Shown one piece after another: positions 23,799 to 30,934 of a stretch of 64,000 nt of DNA. The DNA is from JAEZDC01 sp036676415 (GTDB lineage: Bacteria > Bacteroidota > Bacteroidia > Chitinophagales > Chitinophagaceae). The position numbers and the translations under genes were made by a program. Every line of letters starts with the position of its first letter. The first letter of the stretch is position 1. The notes under the pieces were generated by a model. That model searched no databases, had not been told where the DNA came from, and saw only the letters and a program-made list of their open reading frames with translations. The DNA lies in NCBI GenBank assembly GCA_036676415.1, contig JAKFCX010000013.1, positions 48,644-112,643 on the forward strand. The letters are read 5' to 3'.

Positions 23799-24377
23799 TC
23801 AAAGCATTCTGACAGCAGCTGTTCTTTTGATCATTGCATTATAACAAAGTACAATGGCTGGCAGGAATATCATAGTAGAAGCCAGTGCATTTCTGTAGAA
23901 AGGTAAGCCGGCTTTATAACTAGTCATCAATCCATTCAGATCATTGGTATAAAGACCGAATGTATCTATCATCCACGATCCGAAATTTGATAGCAGGAAA
24001 AATACAGTCGGAGCAATAATTCCACCCATTGCTATACTTCCAAAATTTTTTCCTTTAAGGGCCCAGCCAATTAATGTTGCTCCTAAAAGCAAGGCATAAT
24101 TAAACAACTGGAAAGTATAAAAGCCAGAATAAGGAAATAGTTTAAAGGTGAACAACATTTCAATAATCATATCACTTGCAAAAACAGCGATCAACGGAAG
24201 AAAGAAAGATTTTCCTTTATTGTTAATGAGCATTCCTGAAAATAATGCAATAGCAATAACAGGTGAAAAACCTGACCAGCTAAGATTCGGTCCGAAGAAA
24301 AACTTGCACAGCGTAGCTACTGCAATGAGCACCAGTGTAAAGATCAGCAGCTTCTTATCAATTTTCATATACTTCAT
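23799..24377 (-). CDS. DUF6580-type membrane protein (putative transport)
   Basis: This 192-residue integral membrane protein has about five helices: LLIFTLVLIAVATLCKFFFGP, FSPVIAIALFSGML, FFLPLIAVFASDMIIEML, LFNYALLLGATLIGWAL and TMIFLPAIVLCYNAM. The conserved-looking GPNLSWSGFSPVIAIALFSG and YTNDLNGLMTSYKAGLPFYRNAL match the DUF6580 group, which resembles substrate-binding subunits of energy-coupling transporters; the substrate is unknown. The start is ATG 24377 (MKYMKIDKK), 11 nt after an exact -7 box. The much longer frame from 24521 would overlap manA and is rejected. Confidence 0.82.
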   Translation of the reverse strand: MKYMKIDKKLLIFTLVLIAVATLCKFFFGPNLSWSGFSPVIAIALFSGMLINNKGKSFFLPLIAVFASDMIIEMLFTFKLFPYSGFYTFQLFNYALLLGATLIGWALKGKNFGSIAMGGIIAPTVFFLLSNFGSWMIDTFGLYTNDLNGLMTSYKAGLPFYRNALASTMIFLPAIVLCYNAMIKRTAAVRML

Positions 24378-24388
24378 TTTATAGTGAG

Positions 24389-24396
24389 CAAAAATA
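24389..24396 (-). promoter_or_regulatory. -7 promoter box of the DUF6580 gene
   Basis: The minus strand reads TATTTTTG, exact TAnnTTTG, 11 nt before the ATG at 24377. It supports that start. Confidence 0.6.
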
Positions 24397-24447
24397 GAGT
24401 AAAATAGTTCTATTAAAATTGATTTTTCCCGCCTGTTGTGGATAAAC

Positions 24448-25647
24448 TTAATATACTGAGGCTTTGAAGAATACAGCCTCATCGTTACTCGCAATGGCAT
24501 ATTCATTCCCTGCAAAAACAATAAAAGCTTCTCCTTTTTTTATTTGAAGGTTATTGACAGAAGAAATCGTGGCTGTCCCTTCCATACAAATTAAGATTTC
24601 TGGAGAAGTGGCAAGGAGCTTTACCTGCTCATTACCTAATGCTATCCTGGAAATTGTAAAATCATTCACCGGGAATTTGATTGAATTACCTGATGCTATG
24701 GCATTACTATCGATGATTTCTGGTACAACGGCCTCAAATCTTGTGTGTTTAATCAATTCGGCAACGTCTATGTGCTTATTGGTTAGTCCACCTCTTAATA
24801 CGTTATCGCTGTTGGCCATCAGCTCAACATTCTGGCCTTGCAAATAAGCATGCGGAATGCCTGCAGCCTGGAATATTCCTTCTCCTTCTTGCAGGTAAAC
24901 AAGATTTAAAAAGTAAATAGAGAAAACGCCCCTGTCAATGTTCTTCACTTCCTTGTTCAGGTAATATTCACCAACCCAATATCCGGGTTCGTTTTTATCT
25001 GATTCATGAAAACTTCTTCGCTTTAATTCTTTTTGCACCAAGGGCAATAACATGGTATCAACTTCCTGTTGCGGAAGCTGCATTACATGTTGGAGTAAAC
25101 CTTTGTATCCTTCACTTTCAAATACCGGTAATAGTGGTCTGAATGATACCACCTGGCCCAATGTTTTTTTTATTTCTTCAGCAGGTTTGAAACCATGTAA
25201 TAACCAGAAATCGCTTAGTGCAATCATCACTTCAGGTTTATGATTTCGGTCTTTATAATTCCTATTCGCTGCCTTAATATCTACACCTTTTTCTTCCTCT
25301 TCATCGAAACCTTTCTCTGCTTCTTCTTTTGTAGGATGAACCTGGATCGATAGCATTTCTCTCACATCCAGGATTTTCAAAAGATAAGGCAGATGACGAA
25401 ACTTATCACTCACTTGCTCACCCAATAATTCCGGTTGAGCGGAAAACAATTTGTCTAAAGCAATCTGTACATTTTCATCAAGTAACATGCTTGGTGCAGA
25501 ACTGTGAGCACCTATCCAGTATTCTGCAACAGGTTGTTTCGCTGCATTATCAATTCCTAATAGTTGGGGTATGTATTCAAAGCCACCCCACGCATAATGC
25601 TGAATGGCACCTTTAAGCTTATAGATCTTGCAAGGGTCAATTTTCAT
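24448..25647 (-). CDS. manA: Mannose-6-phosphate isomerase, class I
   Basis: ManA interconverts mannose 6-phosphate and fructose 6-phosphate, supplying mannose for envelope sugars or feeding it into glycolysis. The 399-residue zinc cupin shows Gln102 and His104 of the metal site in LSIQVHPTKEEAEKGF, a Glu in HKPEVMIAL, and the active-site region GIPHAYLQGQNVELMANSDN. The N-terminal GAIQHYAWGG and the YWIGAHSSAPS segment are typical. ATG at 25647. It is divergent from yraN and probably leads into the DUF6580 gene 70 bp downstream, although that gene also has its own promoter. Confidence 0.94.
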   Translation of the reverse strand: MKIDPCKIYKLKGAIQHYAWGGFEYIPQLLGIDNAAKQPVAEYWIGAHSSAPSMLLDENVQIALDKLFSAQPELLGEQVSDKFRHLPYLLKILDVREMLSIQVHPTKEEAEKGFDEEEEKGVDIKAANRNYKDRNHKPEVMIALSDFWLLHGFKPAEEIKKTLGQVVSFRPLLPVFESEGYKGLLQHVMQLPQQEVDTMLLPLVQKELKRRSFHESDKNEPGYWVGEYYLNKEVKNIDRGVFSIYFLNLVYLQEGEGIFQAAGIPHAYLQGQNVELMANSDNVLRGGLTNKHIDVAELIKHTRFEAVVPEIIDSNAIASGNSIKFPVNDFTISRIALGNEQVKLLATSPEILICMEGTATISSVNNLQIKKGEAFIVFAGNEYAIASNDEAVFFKASVY

Positions 25648-25666
25648 TTGTAACTTTTCGTCTGTA

Positions 25667-26026
25667 ATGGATATGTGGAATAAAAATACAGGTTCTAAAG
25701 GAGAAGAAATGGCTTCTGTTTATTTACAACAGAATGGTTTCTCTGTTATTGAACGTAACTGGCGTTTCAAACACTGGGAAGTTGATATTATTGCTTCTAA
25801 AAACGACAGGCTTCATTTTTTTGAGGTCAAGACACGAACTTCTGCAAAATATGGTAAGCCGGAAGAAAGCATCAGCTACCAGAAAATGAAGAACCTGAAG
25901 AATGCTGCTGAAGAATATCAGTACCAAAATCCTCAGTGGAAATATGTGCAGTTCGATGTAATAGCGATATCAATGTACAATGATGAGCCGGTGGAATATT
26001 TTTATATTGAGGATGTTTATTTTTAA
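25667..26026 (+). CDS. YraN/UPF0102 family nuclease-fold protein
   Basis: This 119-residue protein of the UPF0102 family has a PD-(D/E)XK-like core: GSKGEEMASVYLQQNGFSVIERNWRF at the N-terminus, then WEVDIIASKNDRLHFFEVKTRT containing Asp and Glu-x-Lys at catalytic-like positions. The family is widespread and poorly understood; a role in DNA processing is a common suggestion but unproven. I use ATG 25667 (MDMWNKNTGSKGEE). The frame opens at 25628, which would overlap manA on the other strand. Repeat copy E begins directly after its stop. Confidence 0.9.
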   Translation: MDMWNKNTGSKGEEMASVYLQQNGFSVIERNWRFKHWEVDIIASKNDRLHFFEVKTRTSAKYGKPEESISYQKMKNLKNAAEEYQYQNPQWKYVQFDVIAISMYNDEPVEYFYIEDVYF

Positions 26027-26082
26027 GACCAGCTGAGTTACTATTATGGAGTTTCGTTGTGTCACTCACTTGTACGTTCTTA
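26027..26082 (-). repeat. Dispersed intergenic repeat, copy E
   Basis: On the minus strand it reads TACAAGTGAGTGACACAACG with a tail ending in CAGCTGGTC. It fills the 68-bp gap between the convergent yraN (stop 26026) and YkgJ-type (stop 26095) genes. The 22-bp head block is identical to the one at 21110-21131. Confidence 0.82.
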
Positions 26083-26094
26083 ACTTTACTCAAC

Positions 26095-26646
26095 TTACTT
26101 CTGCAACGTAATTCTCTTGATCTTCACCTCAGGCACAACAGGTGTTAACGGAAGTCTTTCCATCATCGTTTCTACCATCATATAAGTTGCCGGGCAATAT
26201 TCAATATTCTGCTGGTGCACATGAATATATTCCTTCATCTTCTTTTTGTTCAAATGCGGAAATCCTGCACAATCAGCCGGACGAACTTCATAAATAGAGC
26301 ACATATTCGTCTTCATATCAAGAAACTGGCATGGCTGTGATTTGTTCATCCAGTCACCATCTTTTTTATCAAACTCCAGCCATTTTTCAGTAAATGCTTT
26401 TGCTGTCATACCAAGATGTTTCGAAATTCTCAGGATGTCTTTTTTGGTATAAGTGGGGCTCATCTTTTTACAGCAATTGGCACAGCTTAAGCAATCCACA
26501 TTTTCCCATACATGCACGTTCATCTCATCTGCGATTTTGTCTAAGTGACGTGGTGGATTCTTTTCAATCTTTGAAAGATACCGTTTGAAGATTTTACCAT
26601 TACGGTTAACCTTAATTTTGAACGACCTGAAATTCACTGGTAACAT
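26095..26646 (-). CDS. YkgJ-family cysteine-cluster protein
   Basis: This 183-residue protein has the zinc- or iron-binding cysteine cluster CLSCANCC, followed by CQFLDMKTNMCSIYEVRPADCAGFP and YCPA near the C-terminus, the pattern of the CxxCxxCC (YkgJ) family. The N-terminus is basic (FRSFKIKVNRNGKIFKRYLSKI). The biochemical role of the family is not established; metal or Fe-S cluster binding is likely from the cysteines. ATG at 26646, divergent from the recombinase gene at 26722. Convergent with yraN across repeat copy E. Confidence 0.9.
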   Translation of the reverse strand: MLPVNFRSFKIKVNRNGKIFKRYLSKIEKNPPRHLDKIADEMNVHVWENVDCLSCANCCKKMSPTYTKKDILRISKHLGMTAKAFTEKWLEFDKKDGDWMNKSQPCQFLDMKTNMCSIYEVRPADCAGFPHLNKKKMKEYIHVHQQNIEYCPATYMMVETMMERLPLTPVVPEVKIKRITLQK

Positions 26647-26721
26647 GGGTGGATATGTCTTTGATGCTTATGGACGAAATAATATTATTATTGTAGACTT
26701 TCAAAACTATTCTTTCAACAG

Positions 26722-27624
26722 ATGTGGGAAGCTTACAAAAAAGGATTCAAGGCCTGGCTGCAATTAGAAAAATCGCTGAGTGAAAATTCGGTTGAAGCAT
26801 ACCTGCGTGATATTGAAAAACTTACCGAGTATCTCCAGGCTTCAAACAACATGAAAACACCTGGAGAGGTTGAGCTAAAGGATCTTCAGCATTTTTTAAA
26901 ATGGGTGAATGAGCTAGGAATGACGGCAAGTTCACAGTCGAGAATTATTTCAGGCATCCGAAGTTTTTATAAATACTGCCTGATGGAAAGTATTGTTAAA
27001 GCCGATCCATCAGCATTGATCGAGGCGCCAAAACTCAAAAGAAGATTGCCGGATGTATTGAATCTTGATGAGATTGAAAATATGTTATCTAAAATTGATC
27101 TCAGCACACCGGAAGGAACAAGAAATAAAGCGATACTCGAAACAATGTACAGCTGTGGGTTAAGGGTAAGTGAAGTGGTGAACCTCAGGATCAGTTGTTT
27201 ATACCTGGATGTTGGTTTTGTAAAAGTGATTGGTAAGGGTGATAAGGAAAGATTAGTACCTATTGGTACTGATGCCATAAAATTTATAAAGATCTATCGT
27301 GAAACCGTACGAGTACACCAGGAAGTGCAGAAAGGAAATGATGATGTTCTTTTCCTGAATAACCGTGGTCGTAAACTTTCAAGAGTGATGATATTTTATA
27401 TCATAAAATCTCTTGCAGGCAAAGCCGGAATTCAGAAGGTGATATCGCCACATACATTTCGCCATTCTTTTGCTACGCATTTAATTGAAGGTGGTGCAGA
27501 TCTTAGGGCTGTACAGGAAATGTTAGGACATGAGAGCATTACTACAACGGAAATTTATACTCACTTGGATAGAGATTTTTTAAGAAGCACTTTGCAGCAA
27601 TTTCATCCTGCTTTTAAAAAATAG
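26722..27624 (+). CDS. xerD: Tyrosine recombinase XerC/XerD
   Basis: This 300-residue site-specific recombinase resolves chromosome dimers at dif during division. An N-terminal SAM-like core-binding domain (1-100) precedes the catalytic domain. All catalytic residues are visible: Arg148 in GLRVSEVVNLR, Lys172 in GKGDKERLVPI, His244 and Arg247 in HTFRHSFATHL, His270 in LGHESITTTEIYTH, and nucleophile Tyr279. The length and the absence of nearby integrated-element genes argue for the housekeeping enzyme rather than a phage integrase. XerC and XerD cannot be told apart firmly from one copy; the HTFRHSFATHLIEGGADLR pattern favours XerD. ATG at 26722. Confidence 0.92.
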   Translation: MWEAYKKGFKAWLQLEKSLSENSVEAYLRDIEKLTEYLQASNNMKTPGEVELKDLQHFLKWVNELGMTASSQSRIISGIRSFYKYCLMESIVKADPSALIEAPKLKRRLPDVLNLDEIENMLSKIDLSTPEGTRNKAILETMYSCGLRVSEVVNLRISCLYLDVGFVKVIGKGDKERLVPIGTDAIKFIKIYRETVRVHQEVQKGNDDVLFLNNRGRKLSRVMIFYIIKSLAGKAGIQKVISPHTFRHSFATHLIEGGADLRAVQEMLGHESITTTEIYTHLDRDFLRSTLQQFHPAFKK

Positions 27625-27679
27625 TTTATCGCTATGTCGCTAAGACGCAATGAATTTTTCCGTCCTGTAATCTTTTGTT

Positions 27680-27946
27680 TTACCTCGTTATTTTAAAACT
27701 TTCAAATACTTCCTTTTCTTTTTCTGTGACGGTGACGATCGTTACTTCAGCTCTTTTCGGTCCTTTCTTACACCATTCAATAAATTCCTTCACCCTGTCT
27801 TCATCTCCTGATGCCATAGCTTCTACATCACCTTCTTTTGTATTACGAATCCAACCGTTGATGCATAATTGCTCAGCAACATCTTTTGCTGATGCCCTGT
27901 AAAAGACGCCCTGCACTTTTCCTTTGATGAGTAAGTGAACTGTCAT
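27680..27946 (-). CDS. acyP: Acylphosphatase
   Basis: This small enzyme hydrolyses the acyl-phosphate bond. The 88-residue protein from ATG 27946 (MTVHLLIKGKVQGVFYRASA) has the catalytic Arg in GVFYRAS and the catalytic Asn in INGWIRNTKEGDVEAMASGDEDRV, both at family positions, in the usual length of about 90. The frame extends upstream to 28015 across the terminator of the bactofilin transcript, and that extension is not credible. Physiological substrate unknown, as for the family. Confidence 0.93.
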   Translation of the reverse strand: MTVHLLIKGKVQGVFYRASAKDVAEQLCINGWIRNTKEGDVEAMASGDEDRVKEFIEWCKKGPKRAEVTIVTVTEKEKEVFESFKITR

Positions 27947-27962
27947 GCTGCAATTTAGCAAT

Positions 27963-27993
27963 AAAAAAAGCTGGCGAACCACCACCAGCTTTT
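27963..27993 (-). terminator. Terminator of the GRAM-bactofilin transcript
   Basis: The stem AAAAGCTGG/CCAGCTTTT with the A-run on the plus side acts on minus-strand transcripts. It lies just after the bactofilin stop at 28019. Confidence 0.85.
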
Positions 27994-28018
27994 GACCCTT
28001 TATGCTAAAAAACAAAGT

Positions 28019-28423
28019 TTACCCGGCAGCCTGCATTTTACTCTCTTCAAGTAACCTGATCGAGGTTTGTGTTCCTGTTATATTGCAGTTGCCGTTAAAT
28101 TGTACTGTTTGTTCCATGCTCAGTTTACCTGCAACAATATCACCTTGCACTTCTGCTTCTGTTTTAAGATTCAGCAGGTCTTTTACCGTGATATTACCAT
28201 ACACTTTTCCGTTAATATCTGCACGATGAGCAATGATGCTTCCTTCTATCACTCCACCACTTCCCAAAACCACTCTTGCCGATGAAATAATATTACCAAT
28301 GAGCTTTCCATCAATTCTTATATCAGCGTTTACCGTCAGTTCTCCCCTTATTTCCATTTCGCTGCCAATGATACTGGTTTGCAACACAGCGTTTGACTGT
28401 GATTTGTTCTTAGAATTGAACAT
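28019..28423 (-). CDS. Bactofilin
   Basis: Bactofilins polymerise into membrane-associated filaments that organise cell shape or envelope enzymes. The 134-residue protein has the standard layout: a short polar N-terminus (MFNSKNKSQSNAV), a beta-helical core of about 85 residues with regular G/V/I-rich rungs (GELTVNADIRIDGKLIGNI, VVLGSGGVIEGSIIAHRADINGKVYGNIT), and a disordered tail. I use ATG 28423. It follows the GRAM-domain gene by 35 bp on the same strand, so they are probably co-transcribed. Confidence 0.92.
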   Translation of the reverse strand: MFNSKNKSQSNAVLQTSIIGSEMEIRGELTVNADIRIDGKLIGNIISSARVVLGSGGVIEGSIIAHRADINGKVYGNITVKDLLNLKTEAEVQGDIVAGKLSMEQTVQFNGNCNITGTQTSIRLLEESKMQAAG

Positions 28424-28458
28424 GGTAAATGGTTTTTCGATTAGCAGATATTGTAACA

Positions 28459-28980
28459 TCAGTATAACGCATGCTTCGCTGCATTATTGTATTGAGCAAG
28501 ATGTGCCTGCCATTCATTTATTTTTTCAACTACAAATTTTTCACATGAATTGTGGGTGAGAATTTTTAAGCCGTTGTTTACCAATCCCATTGTTTTGAAT
28601 CTCTCCATTCCCTGTATATGCTCCAGATAAATATCTAAACTGTGATTTTGAATGTTAAATAAATGTGACTGAAAAAGCAATCTTTTATTGGTAAGAAAAA
28701 GTTTACCTCCAACAGCTTCAACTCCCTTAAAATGATTTGCAGTTGTGTGAAAAATAATTTCTTCACCCGGCTCTAATTCAGGTTGAATGGATCGCTGTAC
28801 TTTTTTAGAAAACAAACCTGTCAACCAACCGAATAAGAGGCCAGCAATTGCACCACCGATAATCCCGGATAATATGCTTGTCCATATTGTATCCGGATCC
28901 CTTATGATAAGGTCGGAAATTATATAAAATATACCCATTATGACCCCGAAACCCAGACCGGCTTTCATAGAGTTTTTCAT
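28459..28980 (-). CDS. GRAM-like domain membrane protein
   Basis: This 173-residue protein has two hydrophobic helices at the N-terminus (GLGFGVIMGIFYIISDLII and ILSGIIGGAIAGLLFGWL). They are followed by a GRAM/PH-like domain starting at LEPGEEIIFHTTANHFKGVEAVGGKLFLTNKRLLFQSH. That GEEI...GxLxLTNxRLxF pattern is typical of bacterial GRAM domains, thought to bind lipids or membranes. Its position directly before a bactofilin suggests a shared envelope role, which is inference. ATG at 28980. Confidence 0.85.
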   Translation of the reverse strand: MKNSMKAGLGFGVIMGIFYIISDLIIRDPDTIWTSILSGIIGGAIAGLLFGWLTGLFSKKVQRSIQPELEPGEEIIFHTTANHFKGVEAVGGKLFLTNKRLLFQSHLFNIQNHSLDIYLEHIQGMERFKTMGLVNNGLKILTHNSCEKFVVEKINEWQAHLAQYNNAAKHALY

Positions 28981-29182
28981 AAAGTGTTTTTCTCACTAAA
29001 ATATAAAAATTGAAACATATCCGGAAAGCATCACAATTCTAAAACAAGATTTTGGGTTCAAGTAAAATACCTCAAAAGAAGCTATCTGATTGGTTTTCTT
29101 GTTTTTGTTTATTTGAAAATCAATGATTTAACCCATTCTTTTCAGCTTAATCGAATTTTCGAAAGGTCTCATTGTGTAATTA

Positions 29183-29190
29183 TATCTTTG
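29183..29190 (+). promoter_or_regulatory. -7 promoter box of the ABC-F gene
   Basis: TATCTTTG is an exact TAnnTTTG match 26 bp before ATG 29217. The rest of the 236-bp gap 28981-29216 shows nothing clear. Confidence 0.6.
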
Positions 29191-29216
29191 CCGGCTCAAA
29201 AACAGGAGCAATAAGC

Positions 29217-30842
29217 ATGATCAGTGTTAGAAATGTTACACTTGCCTATGGCAAAAGAGTATTGTTTGACGAGGTTAACCTATCCTTCGTTAAAGGAAAT
29301 TGTTATGGTGTGATTGGTGCCAACGGTGCAGGTAAGTCCACTTTTTTAAAGATACTGAGTGGTGAGATAGAGCCCAATAAAGGAAATGTAGAGATCACTC
29401 CAGGTGAAAGAATGGCTGTATTAAAGCAGAATCAATTTGAATTTGATGAGATACATGTATTGAATACGGTATTGATGGGCCATAAGAAGTTATGGGAGGT
29501 GATGCATGAGAGAGAAAAGATCTATGCGAAAGAGGATTTTTCTGAAGAAGACGGTATGAAAGCTGCTCACCTTGAAGCCGATTTTGGTGAGATGGGTGGT
29601 TATGAAGCAGAAAGCGATGCGGCAAGTTTATTAAGCAGTTTAGGTATTACAGAAGAGTATCACCAGAGTTTATTGAAAGATATTCCGGGTAATTTGAAAG
29701 TAAGAGTATTGCTTGCACAGGCATTATTTGGAAACCCTGATATATTATTACTGGATGAACCTACCAACGGATTGGATATTGAAACGATCGGCTGGTTAGA
29801 GAACTTCTTAGCCGATTACCAGAATGTGGTTCTGGTAGTAAGTCACGACCGTCACTTTTTAGACCAGATATGTACGCATGTCGCCGATGTTGATAAACAG
29901 AAGATCAAGATATACACCGGTAACTATAGTTTCTGGTACGAGAGCTCACAGTTGATGGCGAGGCAGATGACTGATAAGAACAAGAAAACTGAAGAAAAAC
30001 GCCAGGCTTTATTGGATTTCATTGCACGATTTTCCGCCAATGCATCAAAGAGTAAACAAGCTACTTCGAGAAAGAAAGCTTTGGAGAAGTTAACTATTGA
30101 GGATATTGAGCCATCGAACAGGAAATATCCCGGCATTATTTTCCAGCCATTACGTGAAGTGGGTAACCAGATTTTGAACGTTGAAAAACTGAGCAAATCG
30201 ATAGATGGACGGCAGTTATTTAAAGATGTTTCTTTCAGCGTGAACAAAGGAGAGAAGATTGCTTTTTTAAGTCGTGATCCTTTGGCTGTAACGAACTTCT
30301 TCGAGATCATTAATGGTAACGCTACAGCCGACGGAGGAAAGTTTGAATGGGGTACAACCATCACTAAAGCTTATCTGCCTTTAGAAAATAATGAATTTTT
30401 TACTGAGGGGTTGACCTTACTTGAATGGCTAAGACAATTCGTTCCACCAACTGTTACTGATGCTGATGAACCTTTCCTGAGAGGTTTTTTAGGTAAGATG
30501 TTATTCAGTGGTGATGATATCATGAAGAAAACAAATGTGCTGAGTGGAGGAGAAAAAGTTCGTTGTATGATCAGCAGGATGATGCTGCAAAATCCAAATT
30601 TGATTGTACTTGATCAGCCAACCAATCACCTGGACCTTGAAAGCATCCAGAGCTTTAACGAAGGCTGTCAGACTTTCCCTGGTGTTGTACTGTTGACTTC
30701 TCATGACCATACTTTTATGCAGACCGTAGCCAACAGAGTGATTGAATTAACACCTAAGGGAATCATCGACAGGTTGATGACCTTTGATGAGTATATGGAA
30801 GATGCAAGAGTTCAGGAGTTGAGGCAGCAGATGTATCATTAA
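29217..30842 (+). CDS. ABC-F family ATPase (YbiT-like) with degenerate second ATP site
   Basis: This soluble double-NBD protein of the ABC-F class has 541 residues from ATG 29217. Members of this class bind ribosomes; the SRFSANASKSKQATS-type linker (here 271-285) and overall layout match YbiT. NBD1 has Walker A GANGAGKS at 34-41 and Walker B LLLDEPTN with Glu181, but the signature is PGNLKVR rather than LSGGQ, as in YbiT. NBD2 has an intact LSGGE signature at 442-446, but its Walker A is replaced by FLSRDPLAVTNFF at 350-362 and its Walker B reads VLDQPTNHLD, with Gln467 where the catalytic Glu belongs. One composite site therefore lacks normal phosphate-binding and hydrolytic residues. The frame opens at 29172, upstream of the -7 box, and that start is rejected. 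Confidence 0.92.
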   Translation: MISVRNVTLAYGKRVLFDEVNLSFVKGNCYGVIGANGAGKSTFLKILSGEIEPNKGNVEITPGERMAVLKQNQFEFDEIHVLNTVLMGHKKLWEVMHEREKIYAKEDFSEEDGMKAAHLEADFGEMGGYEAESDAASLLSSLGITEEYHQSLLKDIPGNLKVRVLLAQALFGNPDILLLDEPTNGLDIETIGWLENFLADYQNVVLVVSHDRHFLDQICTHVADVDKQKIKIYTGNYSFWYESSQLMARQMTDKNKKTEEKRQALLDFIARFSANASKSKQATSRKKALEKLTIEDIEPSNRKYPGIIFQPLREVGNQILNVEKLSKSIDGRQLFKDVSFSVNKGEKIAFLSRDPLAVTNFFEIINGNATADGGKFEWGTTITKAYLPLENNEFFTEGLTLLEWLRQFVPPTVTDADEPFLRGFLGKMLFSGDDIMKKTNVLSGGEKVRCMISRMMLQNPNLIVLDQPTNHLDLESIQSFNEGCQTFPGVVLLTSHDHTFMQTVANRVIELTPKGIIDRLMTFDEYMEDARVQELRQQMYH

Positions 30843-30866
30843 TATAGATGTAAGAAGTCCATAATT

Positions 30867-30890
30867 AAATCCCGCTTTGCGGGATTTTTT
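30867..30890 (+). terminator. Terminator after the ABC-F gene
   Basis: The stem AAATCCCGC/GCGGGATTT with loop TTT is followed by a T-run. Confidence 0.9.
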
Positions 30891-30934
30891 GTTGGAACGA
30901 ACTGAGTGTTTATCTTCAACTCAAACTTTGCTTC

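Noticed and set aside
23799..24521. Longer reading of the DUF6580 gene starting at 24521
   Set aside because: It would overlap manA and extend upstream of the exact -7 box at 24389-24396. The membrane protein starts naturally at 24377.
26722..27624. Integrase of an integrated element
   Set aside because: Length, residues and context fit housekeeping XerC/D. No tRNA, attachment repeats or cargo genes were found.
28981..29182. Possible structured RNA in the ABC-F upstream gap
   Set aside because: The stretch is plain AT-rich DNA with no stable stem or known riboswitch motif that I can see.
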